From NCBI RefSeq assembly GCF_023168145.1, contig NZ_BQYK01000004.1:145639-209638 (forward strand): a DNA stretch of 64,000 nucleotides. Reading direction: 5' to 3'. The stretch comes from Sporosarcina sp. NCCP-2222. Its GTDB lineage: Bacteria; Bacillota; Bacilli; Bacillales_A; Planococcaceae. Numbering within the stretch: position 1 is the first letter of the stretch; each line of letters opens with the position of its first letter. Under the pieces are notes generated by a model that worked only from the letters and a program-made list of their open reading frames with translations, did not search any database and was not told where the DNA came from. Below, in pieces: positions 42,674-51,713 of this stretch. The translations under genes and the position numbers were made by a program.

Positions 42674-43348
42674 ATGTTCACGATACTTATCGTGGAAGAT
42701 GAAACCAAAATCGCTAACATCGTCGCCCAGGAATTAAGGGGTTGGGGATATGACGTATACATAACAGAGGATTTTCAGAAGGTGGAGGACTTTTTCCTGC
42801 AAGTCCAGCCACACCTCGTTCTCTTGGATATTAATCTGCCTTATATGAATGGGTTCTATTGGTGTGAACGAATCCGGCGCCACTCGAACGTCCCCATTGT
42901 GTTTCTGTCATCTCGTACAGAAACGATGGATATGATGATGGCGCTCAATATGGGCGGGGACGATTTTATCCAAAAACCGTTCTCCATGGAGATGCTGCTC
43001 ACTAAAATTCATGCGCTCCTTCGGCGGACTTATACGTATCATCAAACGGAAACCGATATTCTGTCTCACCGCGATATGAAGCTGCATGTCAAGAAAGCGG
43101 CGCTCACCTGTTCTGCCGGGGAAATCGAGCTGACGAAAAATGAATTTCGGATTCTTTGTATCTTGCTGGAGCATAAAAATGAAATTGTCCTGCGGGATGA
43201 ATTAATGGCTGCTTTGTGGGAGGATGAGAATTTCATTGACGACAATACGCTGACCGTCAATATTAACCGGCTGCGGCGCAAGCTGAGTGAACACGGCTTA
43301 GATGACTACATCCAAACGAAAAAAGGACAGGGGTACATGTTAATATGA
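42674..43348 (+). CDS. BceR-type response regulator, module 2
   Basis: A 224-residue OmpR-family regulator with receiver Asp52 (VLLDINLP) and a C-terminal winged helix (DDNTLTVNINRLRRKL). ATG 42674 has AGGAGG 7 nt upstream; longer open frame before it has no site. The kinase follows with a four-base overlap. It is a paralogue of the 40152-40835 regulator but on the opposite strand. Confidence 0.93.
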   Translation: MFTILIVEDETKIANIVAQELRGWGYDVYITEDFQKVEDFFLQVQPHLVLLDINLPYMNGFYWCERIRRHSNVPIVFLSSRTETMDMMMALNMGGDDFIQKPFSMEMLLTKIHALLRRTYTYHQTETDILSHRDMKLHVKKAALTCSAGEIELTKNEFRILCILLEHKNEIVLRDELMAALWEDENFIDDNTLTVNINRLRRKLSEHGLDDYIQTKKGQGYMLI

Positions 43349-44370
43349 AGACTTCGTTCCTTTCATACATACGTTTTCAAAAACGGCTACTTGCCTTGTA
43401 CTTCTTGATTATGTTGTTCATAACCATCATGCTGTATGTCGAGCCGACTATGTCGATCCATTTTACAAACTTATTATATCTTCACGTCGTATCGGCGTGT
43501 TTTCTCATAGCTTACCTGGCATTCGATTATTACATTATCCATAAACAATACAAATCGCTCACTTCCCGGTGGAGTAAAGGGATGTTCATCCGGGAGGGCG
43601 TGGGGGATGCCAAGACATACGAACAACAATTGTATTTGGACTTTTTCCAATCCATCTATAATGAACACCAGCAACAGCTAACTGCGACCCGCCTAGATAA
43701 AAAAGAGTCATTAGAATTCATGACGACTTGGTTTCATGATATAAAAACACCAATTGCCATTAGCAAGCTGATCCTTGAACAATCAAAAACTCAGCCGGAT
43801 ACCCAAAGCCTTCAGGAAGAAATAGCCCGTATCGAACGGAGTGTCGAGCAGGCGCTCTATTTCTCACGAACAGATCACTTCGCACAGGATTATGTCGTAA
43901 CCAAAACGGAGCTAGACAAAATGGTCCGCTCCTTAGTAAAGCAGCAGGCAAAGGAGTTTATTCGCCGGAAGATAAAAATCGAGCTGCAAGTGGAACCGCT
44001 TTTAGTGAATACGGATCCAAAGTGGTTGAATCATGCCCTAACCGAATTAATTTCCAACGCGCTAAAATATGCCAGCAGCGAAGGCACCGTGCTTATACGT
44101 TCGGAGGAGGATACCGAGGAAATCCGATTGCAAATCACAGATGACGGTATCGGCATTCCACAGCATGATTTGAGCCGGATTTTCCAGCTGGGCTTCACCG
44201 GAACAAACGGCCGTAACCACAGTAAATCTACCGGCATCGGCCTTTACATTGCAAAGAAAATCGTAGACAAGCTCGGACATGAACTGACTGTTGATTCCCA
44301 AGAAGGTGAATCCACTACATGTACCGTCCGTTTCCATAAAAACCCTGGCTACTATTCCACGGTACAGTAA
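43345..44370 (+). CDS. BceS-type intramembrane-sensing histidine kinase, module 2
   Basis: A 341-residue kinase with two membrane helices (about 15-32 and 43-64) and a minimal extracellular loop. His131 in WFHDIKTPIA is the phospho-site, and ISNALKYA, TDDGIGIP and GIGLYIAKKI form the ATP domain. It receives the antibiotic signal from its cognate BceAB-like transporter, encoded convergently just downstream. Confidence 0.92.
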   Translation: MKTSFLSYIRFQKRLLALYFLIMLFITIMLYVEPTMSIHFTNLLYLHVVSACFLIAYLAFDYYIIHKQYKSLTSRWSKGMFIREGVGDAKTYEQQLYLDFFQSIYNEHQQQLTATRLDKKESLEFMTTWFHDIKTPIAISKLILEQSKTQPDTQSLQEEIARIERSVEQALYFSRTDHFAQDYVVTKTELDKMVRSLVKQQAKEFIRRKIKIELQVEPLLVNTDPKWLNHALTELISNALKYASSEGTVLIRSEEDTEEIRLQITDDGIGIPQHDLSRIFQLGFTGTNGRNHSKSTGIGLYIAKKIVDKLGHELTVDSQEGESTTCTVRFHKNPGYYSTVQ

Positions 44371-44400
44371 AACGGGAAGAGGCGAACCCCCTTCCCGTTT
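44370..44400. terminator. Bidirectional terminator between kinase 2 and permease 2
   Basis: AAACGGGAAG (44370-44379) / CTTCCCGTTT (44391-44400), perfect 10-bp stem between convergent genes, overlapping both stop codons. Confidence 0.7.
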
Positions 44401-46360
44401 ATGGATTGACCAGTTTATTCGCAGTGGCGACTGTCATTTTGTAATAAACCCAATAAAGACAAGTGTAGACTGCAATACAAATCGAGACCGGGTAGATAAA
44501 CTGAATGTCCATCACCTTTGACAGCGACCCAAGGATTACACAACTATGAGCAATCCCGACAAGCAGCGGCAGAAGAAATAACAGATACGTCTGCCGGGCA
44601 ATCACTTGCTTCACTTTCCTTCTGCTCAATCCGATCTTCCGCAGAATCTCGTACCGTCTCCGATCCTCCGCAGCCTCCGTCAATGTTTTAAAATAAATGA
44701 CACTCCCCGTTGCGATTAAAAAGACGAGTCCCATAAAGCCGAAGACAAACACAAGAAGGCCGTAAATGGATTGCGCGGTTTGATAGCTATCCGTGAAACT
44801 ATAGAACACTTTAGGTGCCCGCTGGTAGTCCTCCTTCGGCTCGCCGCTTGCAATAACTGTCCGCAAATCTTCTGTAAGAGCTTCCGCCTCCAGCTGGTTA
44901 TCTACCGTAACAACACGTGTCGTCATAACGGCGTTACCCTTTATCAAACGTTCATACATTCCATTATCCACAATCAAAACGGACGGCTGCACATCATACG
45001 AAAAAAGTGATTCAATCCGGTTTTCGACAACTCGGAAAGAGAATTCCCCTTCCTCGCCCGTTAATTCCACTGTCCGCCCCACATTCTCTTCCTCATGCTG
45101 GGAGCCAATAAAATTTCGGCCGAGCATGACCGTCTCCCCTGCATCAATCGGGTTCATTTCATTCCGGCCAAGCTGTTCCGCAAGTAAGTTATACGTAGAG
45201 ACAGGCAGCACGGCAAACGATTCCTCGTAATAAAAATAGCCGCCCGGTACGGTATCCAGCCCCTCTGCGGTTCCCGGAACCATTAAATAATCAAAAGTCT
45301 CATCAAAGAGAACAGGATGCTCCTTATTTTCGTACAGCACCTTCGTAATCTCGTCATTCATTTCAACTGACTGCACATCCAGCTGATAACTATACGGAAC
45401 ATGGTCATCCAGTGTTTGCATCGTATTAAAATACATTGTATAGGCAAATCCGAAAGCAACTAATGTCATGCCATTGAGCACGGAAACGACTGTCAGCAAG
45501 AGACCATTGCTTTTCAGACGGCTTTTCAACTGTGTCAGCGTCAATAAATTCTTCCATCGGTAATAGGCTTTCTTTCTTCTTTGCCATAATTCCACGAAAA
45601 AGCTACTGCTCGTATGGAACAATAAATACGATCCTGCCACCAGCACGATAAGGGCGAGTGTCATGTTTCGGCCAAAATGTTTACTCCAGCTTTCCGAGTT
45701 ATAGGCATGTAAAAGGCTCCAATAGGCTGCACCGATCAAACCCAAAGCAAGCACCGCAAGCAAATAGGACGGCTTCCACTGTGTTTGCACTCGATGTTTC
45801 GCTTGAAACAACTCAATTAACCGGAAGCGATATACGAGTAAATAACCGTGAAGGGATGCAATTAACATGATGGCACCAAATACAAAAGCTGTTTGCACAA
45901 CTGCACCAAGGTTGATTGAAAAATGAACGACGAGAGAGATCCCCATCACCTTTAAAAGAATCATGCTGAAAAATGTCGAGAATAGTTGTCCTAACCCGAT
46001 TCCAATGCCAAGCGCCAAGAGGCAAAGACACACATTTTCATAAAACAGCATTCGGCCGATTTCTTTTTTCGTCCCGCCTACTAACGAATACAACCCGATT
46101 TCTTGCTTTCGATTGGTAATGAAAAATGCATTCGAATACCATACGAAAACGATCATGAAAACGGCAAGCAAAACAGAAACGACAGATAACAGCGGCCCCA
46201 TCTTGTCATCACGCCCGAACGCCTCTGAAATTTGTTCATTGTACTGAAGTGAAACAAACGTGAAATAGATGAGGACACTGAAAACGAGGGACGCAATATA
46301 GATCGCGTATTTCCCAATATTATGCTTCAAGTTTTTTAATACGACATCATATAACGTCAT
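44399..46360 (-). CDS. BceB-type ABC transporter permease, module 2
   Basis: A 653-residue permease, same architecture as the module 1 permease: ten membrane segments and a large extracellular region (about 290-515). ATG 46360 (MTLYDVVLKNLKHNIGKYA) begins within the end of the ATPase gene and matches the family start; frame upstream to 46405 lies inside the ATPase gene. It forms the drug-sensing transporter with the 46347-47114 ATPase. Confidence 0.9.
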   Translation of the reverse strand: MTLYDVVLKNLKHNIGKYAIYIASLVFSVLIYFTFVSLQYNEQISEAFGRDDKMGPLLSVVSVLLAVFMIVFVWYSNAFFITNRKQEIGLYSLVGGTKKEIGRMLFYENVCLCLLALGIGIGLGQLFSTFFSMILLKVMGISLVVHFSINLGAVVQTAFVFGAIMLIASLHGYLLVYRFRLIELFQAKHRVQTQWKPSYLLAVLALGLIGAAYWSLLHAYNSESWSKHFGRNMTLALIVLVAGSYLLFHTSSSFFVELWQRRKKAYYRWKNLLTLTQLKSRLKSNGLLLTVVSVLNGMTLVAFGFAYTMYFNTMQTLDDHVPYSYQLDVQSVEMNDEITKVLYENKEHPVLFDETFDYLMVPGTAEGLDTVPGGYFYYEESFAVLPVSTYNLLAEQLGRNEMNPIDAGETVMLGRNFIGSQHEEENVGRTVELTGEEGEFSFRVVENRIESLFSYDVQPSVLIVDNGMYERLIKGNAVMTTRVVTVDNQLEAEALTEDLRTVIASGEPKEDYQRAPKVFYSFTDSYQTAQSIYGLLVFVFGFMGLVFLIATGSVIYFKTLTEAAEDRRRYEILRKIGLSRRKVKQVIARQTYLLFLLPLLVGIAHSCVILGSLSKVMDIQFIYPVSICIAVYTCLYWVYYKMTVATANKLVNP

Positions 46361-47114
46361 AACGGCCGCCTCCCAGAGATGACAGCGTCGTGACAAGTTG
46401 ATCAAAAAACCACTTCCGGTCCTTGTCTCCCTTCACCAGTTCCGTAAACAGCCTTCCATCTTTCATGAAAATAACACGGTCACAGAAACTCGCGGCAAAC
46501 GCATCATGCGTCACCATAAGAATCGTCGTGCGGTACTCTCGATTCATCATTTGGAAGGCAGTTAGCAAATCCATCGACGCTTTCGAGTCCAAAGCGCCCG
46601 TCGGTTCATCCGCCAGAACCAGCTTGGGGTTATGAATAATCGCCCGTGCCGCCGCTGTTCTCTGTTTTTGCCCGCCTGATGTCTCAAAAGGATAACGTTC
46701 CAGTATGGGTGCAATTCCAAGTTTTTCTGCAATTTCATTAACCTTCAGATCGGTCGTCACATAGGATTGATTGGCAAAAGCCAGCGGCAGCATGATATTT
46801 TCCCGAATCGTCAAGGAATCAAGCAAATTATAGTCTTGAAAGATGAACCCCAAGTTTGATCTCCGAAATTCGGATAACGGTTCGTCACGCATCCCAGTAA
46901 TCTCCGTCCCATCAATTCGGATGCTCCCCGAAGTCGGCTGATCGATTGTCGCTATTATATTTAGTAAAGTCGTTTTTCCTGCACCAGATGGCCCCATAAT
47001 CCCGACAAACTCGCCTTCATGGACCGTGACATCCACCCCTTCCAGTACAGGAATCAAATTCGTTTTCGTTCCAAACACTTTATGTATGCCCTTCGCTTCT
47101 ACTACAATTTCCAT
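46347..47114 (-). CDS. BceA-type ABC transporter ATPase, module 2
   Basis: A 255-residue ATPase: Walker [10 protein letters not shown], signature ETSGGQKQR (with Thr instead of Ile at the second place), Walker [12 protein letters not shown] and H-loop VTHD. It overlaps the permease gene by 14 bases. A degenerate BceR-like site lies at 47205-47218, about 95 bases upstream, the same distance as in module 1. Confidence 0.92.
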   Translation of the reverse strand: MEIVVEAKGIHKVFGTKTNLIPVLEGVDVTVHEGEFVGIMGPSGAGKTTLLNIIATIDQPTSGSIRIDGTEITGMRDEPLSEFRRSNLGFIFQDYNLLDSLTIRENIMLPLAFANQSYVTTDLKVNEIAEKLGIAPILERYPFETSGGQKQRTAAARAIIHNPKLVLADEPTGALDSKASMDLLTAFQMMNREYRTTILMVTHDAFAASFCDRVIFMKDGRLFTELVKGDKDRKWFFDQLVTTLSSLGGGRYDVI

Positions 47115-47187
47115 CTTTTATCCCCCACGTTTAGGTTTGATAACATCATAACCCGCAGTGGCAGCACAAACCATCGAAGGAACGAAC

Positions 47188-47231
47188 AAAAAGCCCTCCG
47201 AATCTTACATTTTTGTTCGGAAGGCTTTTTC
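47188..47231. terminator. Terminator between nucleotidyltransferase and bceA-like 2, with operator-like loop
   Basis: AGCCCTCCGAA (47192-47202) pairs with TTCGGAAGGCT (47216-47226) with one mismatch, U-runs on both strands. It terminates the nucleotidyltransferase transcript on the minus strand. The loop holds TTACA-TTTT-TGTTC (47205-47218), close to the module 2 operator. Confidence 0.75.
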
Positions 47232-47245
47232 GAAAAGAATAACGG

Positions 47246-48019
47246 TTACACAACTGCATGAAGCTCAATCATCCGCTGCAAAAATCCCAGCGTTTGTGTC
47301 TCCTCTTTTAATTGTTCTTGGATCCATTCATACTCAGTTGCGAGCAGACTGCTGACCAAGCCCGCCGCTTGACCGTGACGGGAGGGGGTCACCCTTTCAT
47401 GAATGGATATCATTTCTGCTGCCAACTCTTCCGGCAACGATTGTGAAACCGTCTTTAACCCAAGTTGAGCCCGCTCCGGTGCATACCGATGCAGCAAGGC
47501 CCTCGCCAGATGGTGTACCACATTGGACAGCATCCGCACAGACCAGATGTCATTGCCCCGTGCCGCCGACTTGCGGTACTGGAATAAAAACCAAGCGATA
47601 TCCATCACATCGTCCCGGTATTCTTCTAGAGAGAGCGCCAAACCTTGTGTGACAATAAATTCTTTCATGACATCATGCGGGTCATGCAACACGGTGAAAT
47701 GGTCATGACCTGGAAACGACTCCCGCGTTACCGCAAATAAATCTATATGTAGGTAATTATCAAATACCGCAATCAGCTGAGGAGCGACTATGAAAATATC
47801 ATCAGTAAAAATGACTTCCCGATAAGCACGCAGATGCTCAAGCCGCCTCTCAAGGAAACCCGTCTCCTCCCCTTGCCTCACCAAACAATACATATCAATA
47901 TCCGAATGCTCATCATGCTCGCCTCTGCCCATCGAACCCTTCAAGAAAACAGCTTCCACATGCGGATCCTTTTTCAAGCTCTCACAAATAACCTGTACGG
48001 CAATCTCTTGTTGTTTCAT
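47246..48019 (-). CDS. Nucleotidyltransferase-domain protein
   Basis: A 257-residue protein with the polymerase-beta-type nucleotidyltransferase signature GSMGRGEHDEHSDID (Gly28-Ser29 ... Asp40, Asp42), as in aminoglycoside nucleotidyltransferases and MNT-like enzymes. The C-terminal half is helical (about 130-250) and resembles a substrate-binding domain of streptomycin 3''-adenylyltransferase-like proteins. The substrate is unknown; resistance is not inferred. It is followed by a terminator. Confidence 0.8.
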   Translation of the reverse strand: MKQQEIAVQVICESLKKDPHVEAVFLKGSMGRGEHDEHSDIDMYCLVRQGEETGFLERRLEHLRAYREVIFTDDIFIVAPQLIAVFDNYLHIDLFAVTRESFPGHDHFTVLHDPHDVMKEFIVTQGLALSLEEYRDDVMDIAWFLFQYRKSAARGNDIWSVRMLSNVVHHLARALLHRYAPERAQLGLKTVSQSLPEELAAEMISIHERVTPSRHGQAAGLVSSLLATEYEWIQEQLKEETQTLGFLQRMIELHAVV

Positions 48020-48045
48020 TTCCTCACATCCTAACTGAACCGGTG

Positions 48046-48567
48046 TTACGGCAGCTCAAGCTCATCAAAATCCACTACATTTATAACCTCGGACCAATGG
48101 AGCACCGTCCCAACGAAATCCCGAATATTAAGATCCGCCATCTCATACGTCTGTCCGTTGTTCGTCGTGCCCGTCGCATCTTCAATGAACGTCACTTGAT
48201 ATCCCCGATCAAACGCAGCAATCGACGTAAACAAGCAGCAAAACTCCGTCATGAAGCCAGTGATATAGACATGCTTTACACCGTATCCATCCAGTACTTC
48301 AGCCAAATTCGTCTGATAAAATGAACTCGGCGTCCGCTTCTCAATCACTTGCTCCGCATATCCCTTCATCGACTCATGCAACTCCGCCCCTCGGGAACCT
48401 TCATAGAGAGTACTCTCCTCCACCGAATCCAAATGCCTTAAGAAAATGACCGGTTTGCCCTTCTCCTTAAAATGAAGAATCATCTTTTCAATCCTCGCCA
48501 ATTCCTCTTGAAACTCCCCGTGCTCCACAATCCCGTTTTGCACATCGATTACTAATAAAGCTTCCAT
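48046..48567 (-). CDS. Isochorismatase-family cysteine hydrolase
   Basis: A 173-residue hydrolase with the Asp8-Lys77-Cys110 triad of the isochorismatase/nicotinamidase fold (LLVIDVQNG, IEKRTPSSF, TEFCC). Substrates in the family include isochorismate, nicotinamide and N-carbamoyl compounds; none is indicated here. I chose ATG 48567 after GGGGGA; an in-frame GTG at 48582 lies on the ribosome site. It may be co-transcribed with the nucleotidyltransferase 27 bases downstream. Confidence 0.88.
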   Translation of the reverse strand: MEALLVIDVQNGIVEHGEFQEELARIEKMILHFKEKGKPVIFLRHLDSVEESTLYEGSRGAELHESMKGYAEQVIEKRTPSSFYQTNLAEVLDGYGVKHVYITGFMTEFCCLFTSIAAFDRGYQVTFIEDATGTTNNGQTYEMADLNIRDFVGTVLHWSEVINVVDFDELELP

Positions 48568-48752
48568 TTCATCGTCCCCCACCCATAGTGTTTCTACAAT
48601 AATATTTCGCTTGCGATGCCAAGAATTCCTTCTTCCTTCGGAGGATTCTTCAACTTCCCATAGAATGACGGTTTCTTAAACACCCTTCTTTTCTCTTTTC
48701 ATGAGCAGACTGTTTGAAAGTGGGTAACCTATGAGAAAGGGAGGAGTACCTG

Positions 48753-49346
48753 ATGAATTCATTTTGCCCGAAACGATGGCCTGAAGAACCTGTTCCTGCC
48801 GACGAACAGGGGTGCCAGGATTGCGGCTTGTACAAGCAAGGAACACGAATGGTGTGGGATGAAGGGAATCCGAAAGCCCCTGTCATGATTGTGCTCGATT
48901 ATCCAGGTGCTTTGGAAGACAAAGAAGGCAATCCTATGCTATGCGGAACGAGACAAACCTTGCAACAGGCAGCGAACGAAGCGGGGTTGGAACCATACCA
49001 ATTGTACGTGACGTATATTTTGAAGCGAAGGCCTGTCCGTGCGTATGATAAAGAACAGGCACGCGCAATCTGTATGCGGCATCTTAACCAACAGCTCGAA
49101 CGGCAATGCCCCTCTCTTGTACTTTGTCTAGGAAACGCAGCTGTCCAGTCATTTTTCGGAGATACAGAAGTGGATGTCAAAGGGTTGCGAGGCAACTGGT
49201 ACGATGTAAACGGCTATGCCACCACTGTCGCCTATCACCCCTTAGCCGTCCGGCGCCGGCCGAATTTGTATAAGCTATTGGTAGAGGATTTAACCTTTGT
49301 CGCCAACCGACTGCAGAAAGTGAATGAAAAAGAGAGCCCGCTTTGA
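48753..49346 (+). CDS. Uracil-DNA glycosylase superfamily protein
   Basis: A 197-residue member of the uracil-DNA-glycosylase-like superfamily, closest in layout to the Fe-S family 4/5 group: CxxC near the start (CQDCGLYKQG), motif 1 region (LDYPGALEDKEGNPM), YVTYILKRRPVR and LCLGNAAVQSFFG, and a final HPLAVRRRPN. The usual GEAPG motif is altered to LDYPG, and the first Cys (SFCPKRW) precedes the CxxC. DNA repair activity is likely but unproven. AGGAGTAC precedes the ATG. Confidence 0.8.
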   Translation: MNSFCPKRWPEEPVPADEQGCQDCGLYKQGTRMVWDEGNPKAPVMIVLDYPGALEDKEGNPMLCGTRQTLQQAANEAGLEPYQLYVTYILKRRPVRAYDKEQARAICMRHLNQQLERQCPSLVLCLGNAAVQSFFGDTEVDVKGLRGNWYDVNGYATTVAYHPLAVRRRPNLYKLLVEDLTFVANRLQKVNEKESPL

Positions 49347-49370
49347 CAACTTTGTCAGCGGACTCTCTTG
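49327..49370. terminator. Bidirectional terminator between UDG-like and MATE genes
   Basis: AGAGAGCCCGCT (49331-49342) / AGCGGACTCTCT (49357-49368) with one bulge and five A on the left, between convergent genes. Confidence 0.75.
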
Positions 49371-49374
49371 TTGT

Positions 49375-50751
49375 TTAATCACGCAGCATAACTTGCAGCG
49401 TTTTCTTTTTCCATTTCGTTTTGAAATAAGTGTATTGGAAAATGAAGTTGAAACAAAAGGCGAGTGAATAAGCGGCCCACACACCATTTAATCCGAGAGG
49501 CGTATGGTGAGACAGGATATACGCCGCCGGCACCTCAATGGCCCAAATTGTAAGCACCAAAAAGATAGTCGGCCACAGAACAACGCCTGTTGCACGCATC
49601 GTCGCCGTAACTGTTTGCATATGACCAAAGATGAGATAACTCCAAAATGTAATGAATAAATAATCCTTTGCAATGGAGAGAGTCTCAGCATGATCGATAA
49701 AGAGACCTAAAATCGGCTCAGCAAATAAATACATAACGCCGATAAAGATACCGCCCAATACGTAATTCAAACGGACGCCGATCTGGCGGATTTGTTGAAT
49801 CATTTCAGTTGAACTTGCGCCAAGTGCCTGTGCGACAAATACGGACGTCGCGATCGCAATGCTCATCGCGGGCATCTGTGCATACCCGCCGATTTGATTG
49901 ACAACGCCATAAGCTGCTGTCGCACTGGAGCCATAGATGTTGACGAAACCAATGATGGCAATTTCTGCAACTGAAATGGCAACCATACTAATGCTCGCCG
50001 GAATCGCTAGCTTCACCAAGGAGGATAGAATATCCTTCTTCAATTTGAAGTATTGCAAAACCGTCCGATCGAGCCGCAAGCTATGTTGTTTTTTGTGCAA
50101 ATATAGGAGCAATAGCACCAAGGTAATGAAATTGGACAAAACCGATGCATATGCTGCCCCGTTTAACCCAAGCTGCGGTAAACCGAGCCAGCCAAACATG
50201 AGGGCAGGAAGAAACGCGATATTGGCCACAACGCTGATCACTAGGAAAATGAACGGTGTCTTGGAATCGCCTACGCCCCGCAGGAATGTCGTGTATACCA
50301 TGTAGAGGAACATGACCGGCAAGGTAAAGAATAAGATGCGCGCATAGGAAACACTTTGTTCAAAAATATTTTCCGGCGTCTGCATGATGCGCAAAATCGT
50401 CTCTATAAAAAATCCTCCAAAAATCGCAACGACGACAGACAACAGCGTGGTCGCCGCCAAGGTCACACCGACGACTTGCTTCATTTTATCGACATTGCCC
50501 GCGCCATAAGTCTGACCGACCAAGATGGAACTGCCTGATCCAAGGCCGATTGCAAAAGCCATCAGGAAGAAGAAGAATGGGAAGAACGCGGAAATCGCCG
50601 CCAAGGCATCGACTCCCAGATATCTCCCTACTAAAAACATCCCAAAAATTTGACCAAGGGATTGTAAAATATTTGCCAGCATAACTGGCACTAAAAAGCC
50701 GATAAACGCTTTCTTTAAAGCCTTTTCATCGTGTACTAACGTTTGATTCAT
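49375..50751 (-). CDS. MATE-family multidrug/Na+ efflux transporter
   Basis: A 458-residue antiporter with twelve predicted helices in two MatE repeats; GLGSGSSILVGQTYGAGNVDK after helix 2 and VAQALGASSTEMIQQI at the start of the second half are family features. It exports cationic compounds by exchange with Na+ or H+. It follows the DUF6530 gene by 23 bases, so the two are probably one transcript, perhaps controlled by the AGTAA/TTACT sites upstream. The substrate is unknown. Confidence 0.92.
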   Translation of the reverse strand: MNQTLVHDEKALKKAFIGFLVPVMLANILQSLGQIFGMFLVGRYLGVDALAAISAFFPFFFFLMAFAIGLGSGSSILVGQTYGAGNVDKMKQVVGVTLAATTLLSVVVAIFGGFFIETILRIMQTPENIFEQSVSYARILFFTLPVMFLYMVYTTFLRGVGDSKTPFIFLVISVVANIAFLPALMFGWLGLPQLGLNGAAYASVLSNFITLVLLLLYLHKKQHSLRLDRTVLQYFKLKKDILSSLVKLAIPASISMVAISVAEIAIIGFVNIYGSSATAAYGVVNQIGGYAQMPAMSIAIATSVFVAQALGASSTEMIQQIRQIGVRLNYVLGGIFIGVMYLFAEPILGLFIDHAETLSIAKDYLFITFWSYLIFGHMQTVTATMRATGVVLWPTIFLVLTIWAIEVPAAYILSHHTPLGLNGVWAAYSLAFCFNFIFQYTYFKTKWKKKTLQVMLRD

Positions 50752-50774
50752 AATTAGATCCTCTTGAGTTATAT

Positions 50775-51254
50775 TTAATAACCCATTTCCTTTAAGATGT
50801 GTGACAGTGTACGTAATCGCTCGCCAATTAATTCACCGTCTTCGTTTAAAGCTTGTTGGAACAATTGAATATCTTCTTTAATTTGCTCATTTTCCGTGCA
50901 TACTTCCACCGTCATAGCATCCCCTTGCAGGCCGACGCGCTTAATAATTGGATTTTCCGGATCATATAAATCTTCATGACGATAGGCCTCCCGGAAATAA
51001 AGCTGCGCCTCGCAGACCAAAATGGCCAAGTCCAAGACCCGATGCAGCGGCATCTCCTCCGATTGGCGAGACCACTTACCTCCTGTATGTCGCCAAATCT
51101 TCGCCGAAATATCCAACTTTCCCCGATCATTCCACTGAGCCAGACCGAGCGATAACCCTTGCGCATCCGTCTTATACGCAGTCCGACCATCAATATTCGC
51201 ATAATTCTCCGCTACAATCACCGGCTTATGTTTCAAATGTGTAGGAATTTTCAT
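50775..51254 (-). CDS. DUF6530-like protein
   Basis: A 159-residue protein beginning MKIPTHLKHKPVIVAENYAN, which I associate with DUF6530, a family of unknown role. No membrane segment, signal or catalytic motif is apparent. ATG 51254 is 7 nt after AGGAG; an earlier ATG (51269) sits on the ribosome site. It is first in an apparent operon with the MATE pump. Confidence 0.7.
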   Translation of the reverse strand: MKIPTHLKHKPVIVAENYANIDGRTAYKTDAQGLSLGLAQWNDRGKLDISAKIWRHTGGKWSRQSEEMPLHRVLDLAILVCEAQLYFREAYRHEDLYDPENPIIKRVGLQGDAMTVEVCTENEQIKEDIQLFQQALNEDGELIGERLRTLSHILKEMGY

Positions 51255-51268
51255 TTCCACTCTCCTCA

Positions 51269-51302
51269 TTTACTGATTTACTAAATTACTGGTGTAGTAA
51301 AT
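51269..51302. promoter_or_regulatory. Clustered TTACT/AGTAA operator-like sites
   Basis: TTACT occurs at 51270, 51278 and 51286, and TTACTGGTGTAGTAA (51286-51300) is a palindrome with 5-nt arms. It lies just upstream of the DUF6530 ribosome site, in the promoter zone. The regulator (MarR, GntR or other) is unknown. Confidence 0.5.
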
Positions 51303-51399
51303 ATATACTTTCATCTAAATATTGTCAATAAAAAAATGACGCACCTTCTTTTCTGGAAAGCACGTCGATTTGTGAACCTTACTGTCGAGGCGTAGCCGG

Positions 51400-51678
51400 T
51401 TACCACCGATTTGGACGCCTTTACCACCGACTTGGGCTCCTTTACCACCGATTCTCGACCTCTTACCACCGACCTGGACTCCTTTACCACCGACTCTCAA
51501 CCTTTACCACCGTCTTGAGCGCCTTTACCACCGATTCTCGACCGTTTACCACCGACCTGGGCTCCTTTACCACCGACTCTCAACCTCTTACCACCGACCT
51601 AGGCTCCTTTACCACCGATTCTCCCCTTTACCACCGACCTGACCTCTTTTACCACCGACCTACACCCCGTTACCACCG
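51400..51678. repeat. TTACCACCG tandem array, 14 units with 21-bp period
   Basis: The core TTACCACCG starts at 51400, 51421, 51442, 51463, 51484, 51504, 51525, 51546, 51567, 51588, 51609, 51628, 51649 and 51670. Eleven of thirteen intervals are exactly 21 bp, the others 20 and 19. The 11-12-nt spacers vary (ATTTGGACGCCT, ATTCTCGACCTC, ACTTGGGCTCCT types recur). The phase breaks disrupt any long reading frame, so the array is DNA-level, not coding. Confidence 0.92.
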
Positions 51679-51713
51679 ACTCTCCTTTTCCAGCCCACTA
51701 AAAAAGCGCACAA

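Noticed and set aside
51400..51678. CRISPR array
   Set aside because: Repeat core is only 9 nt with 10-12-nt spacers and a 21-bp period; CRISPR repeats are 23-47 nt with similar-length unique spacers, and no cas genes are near.
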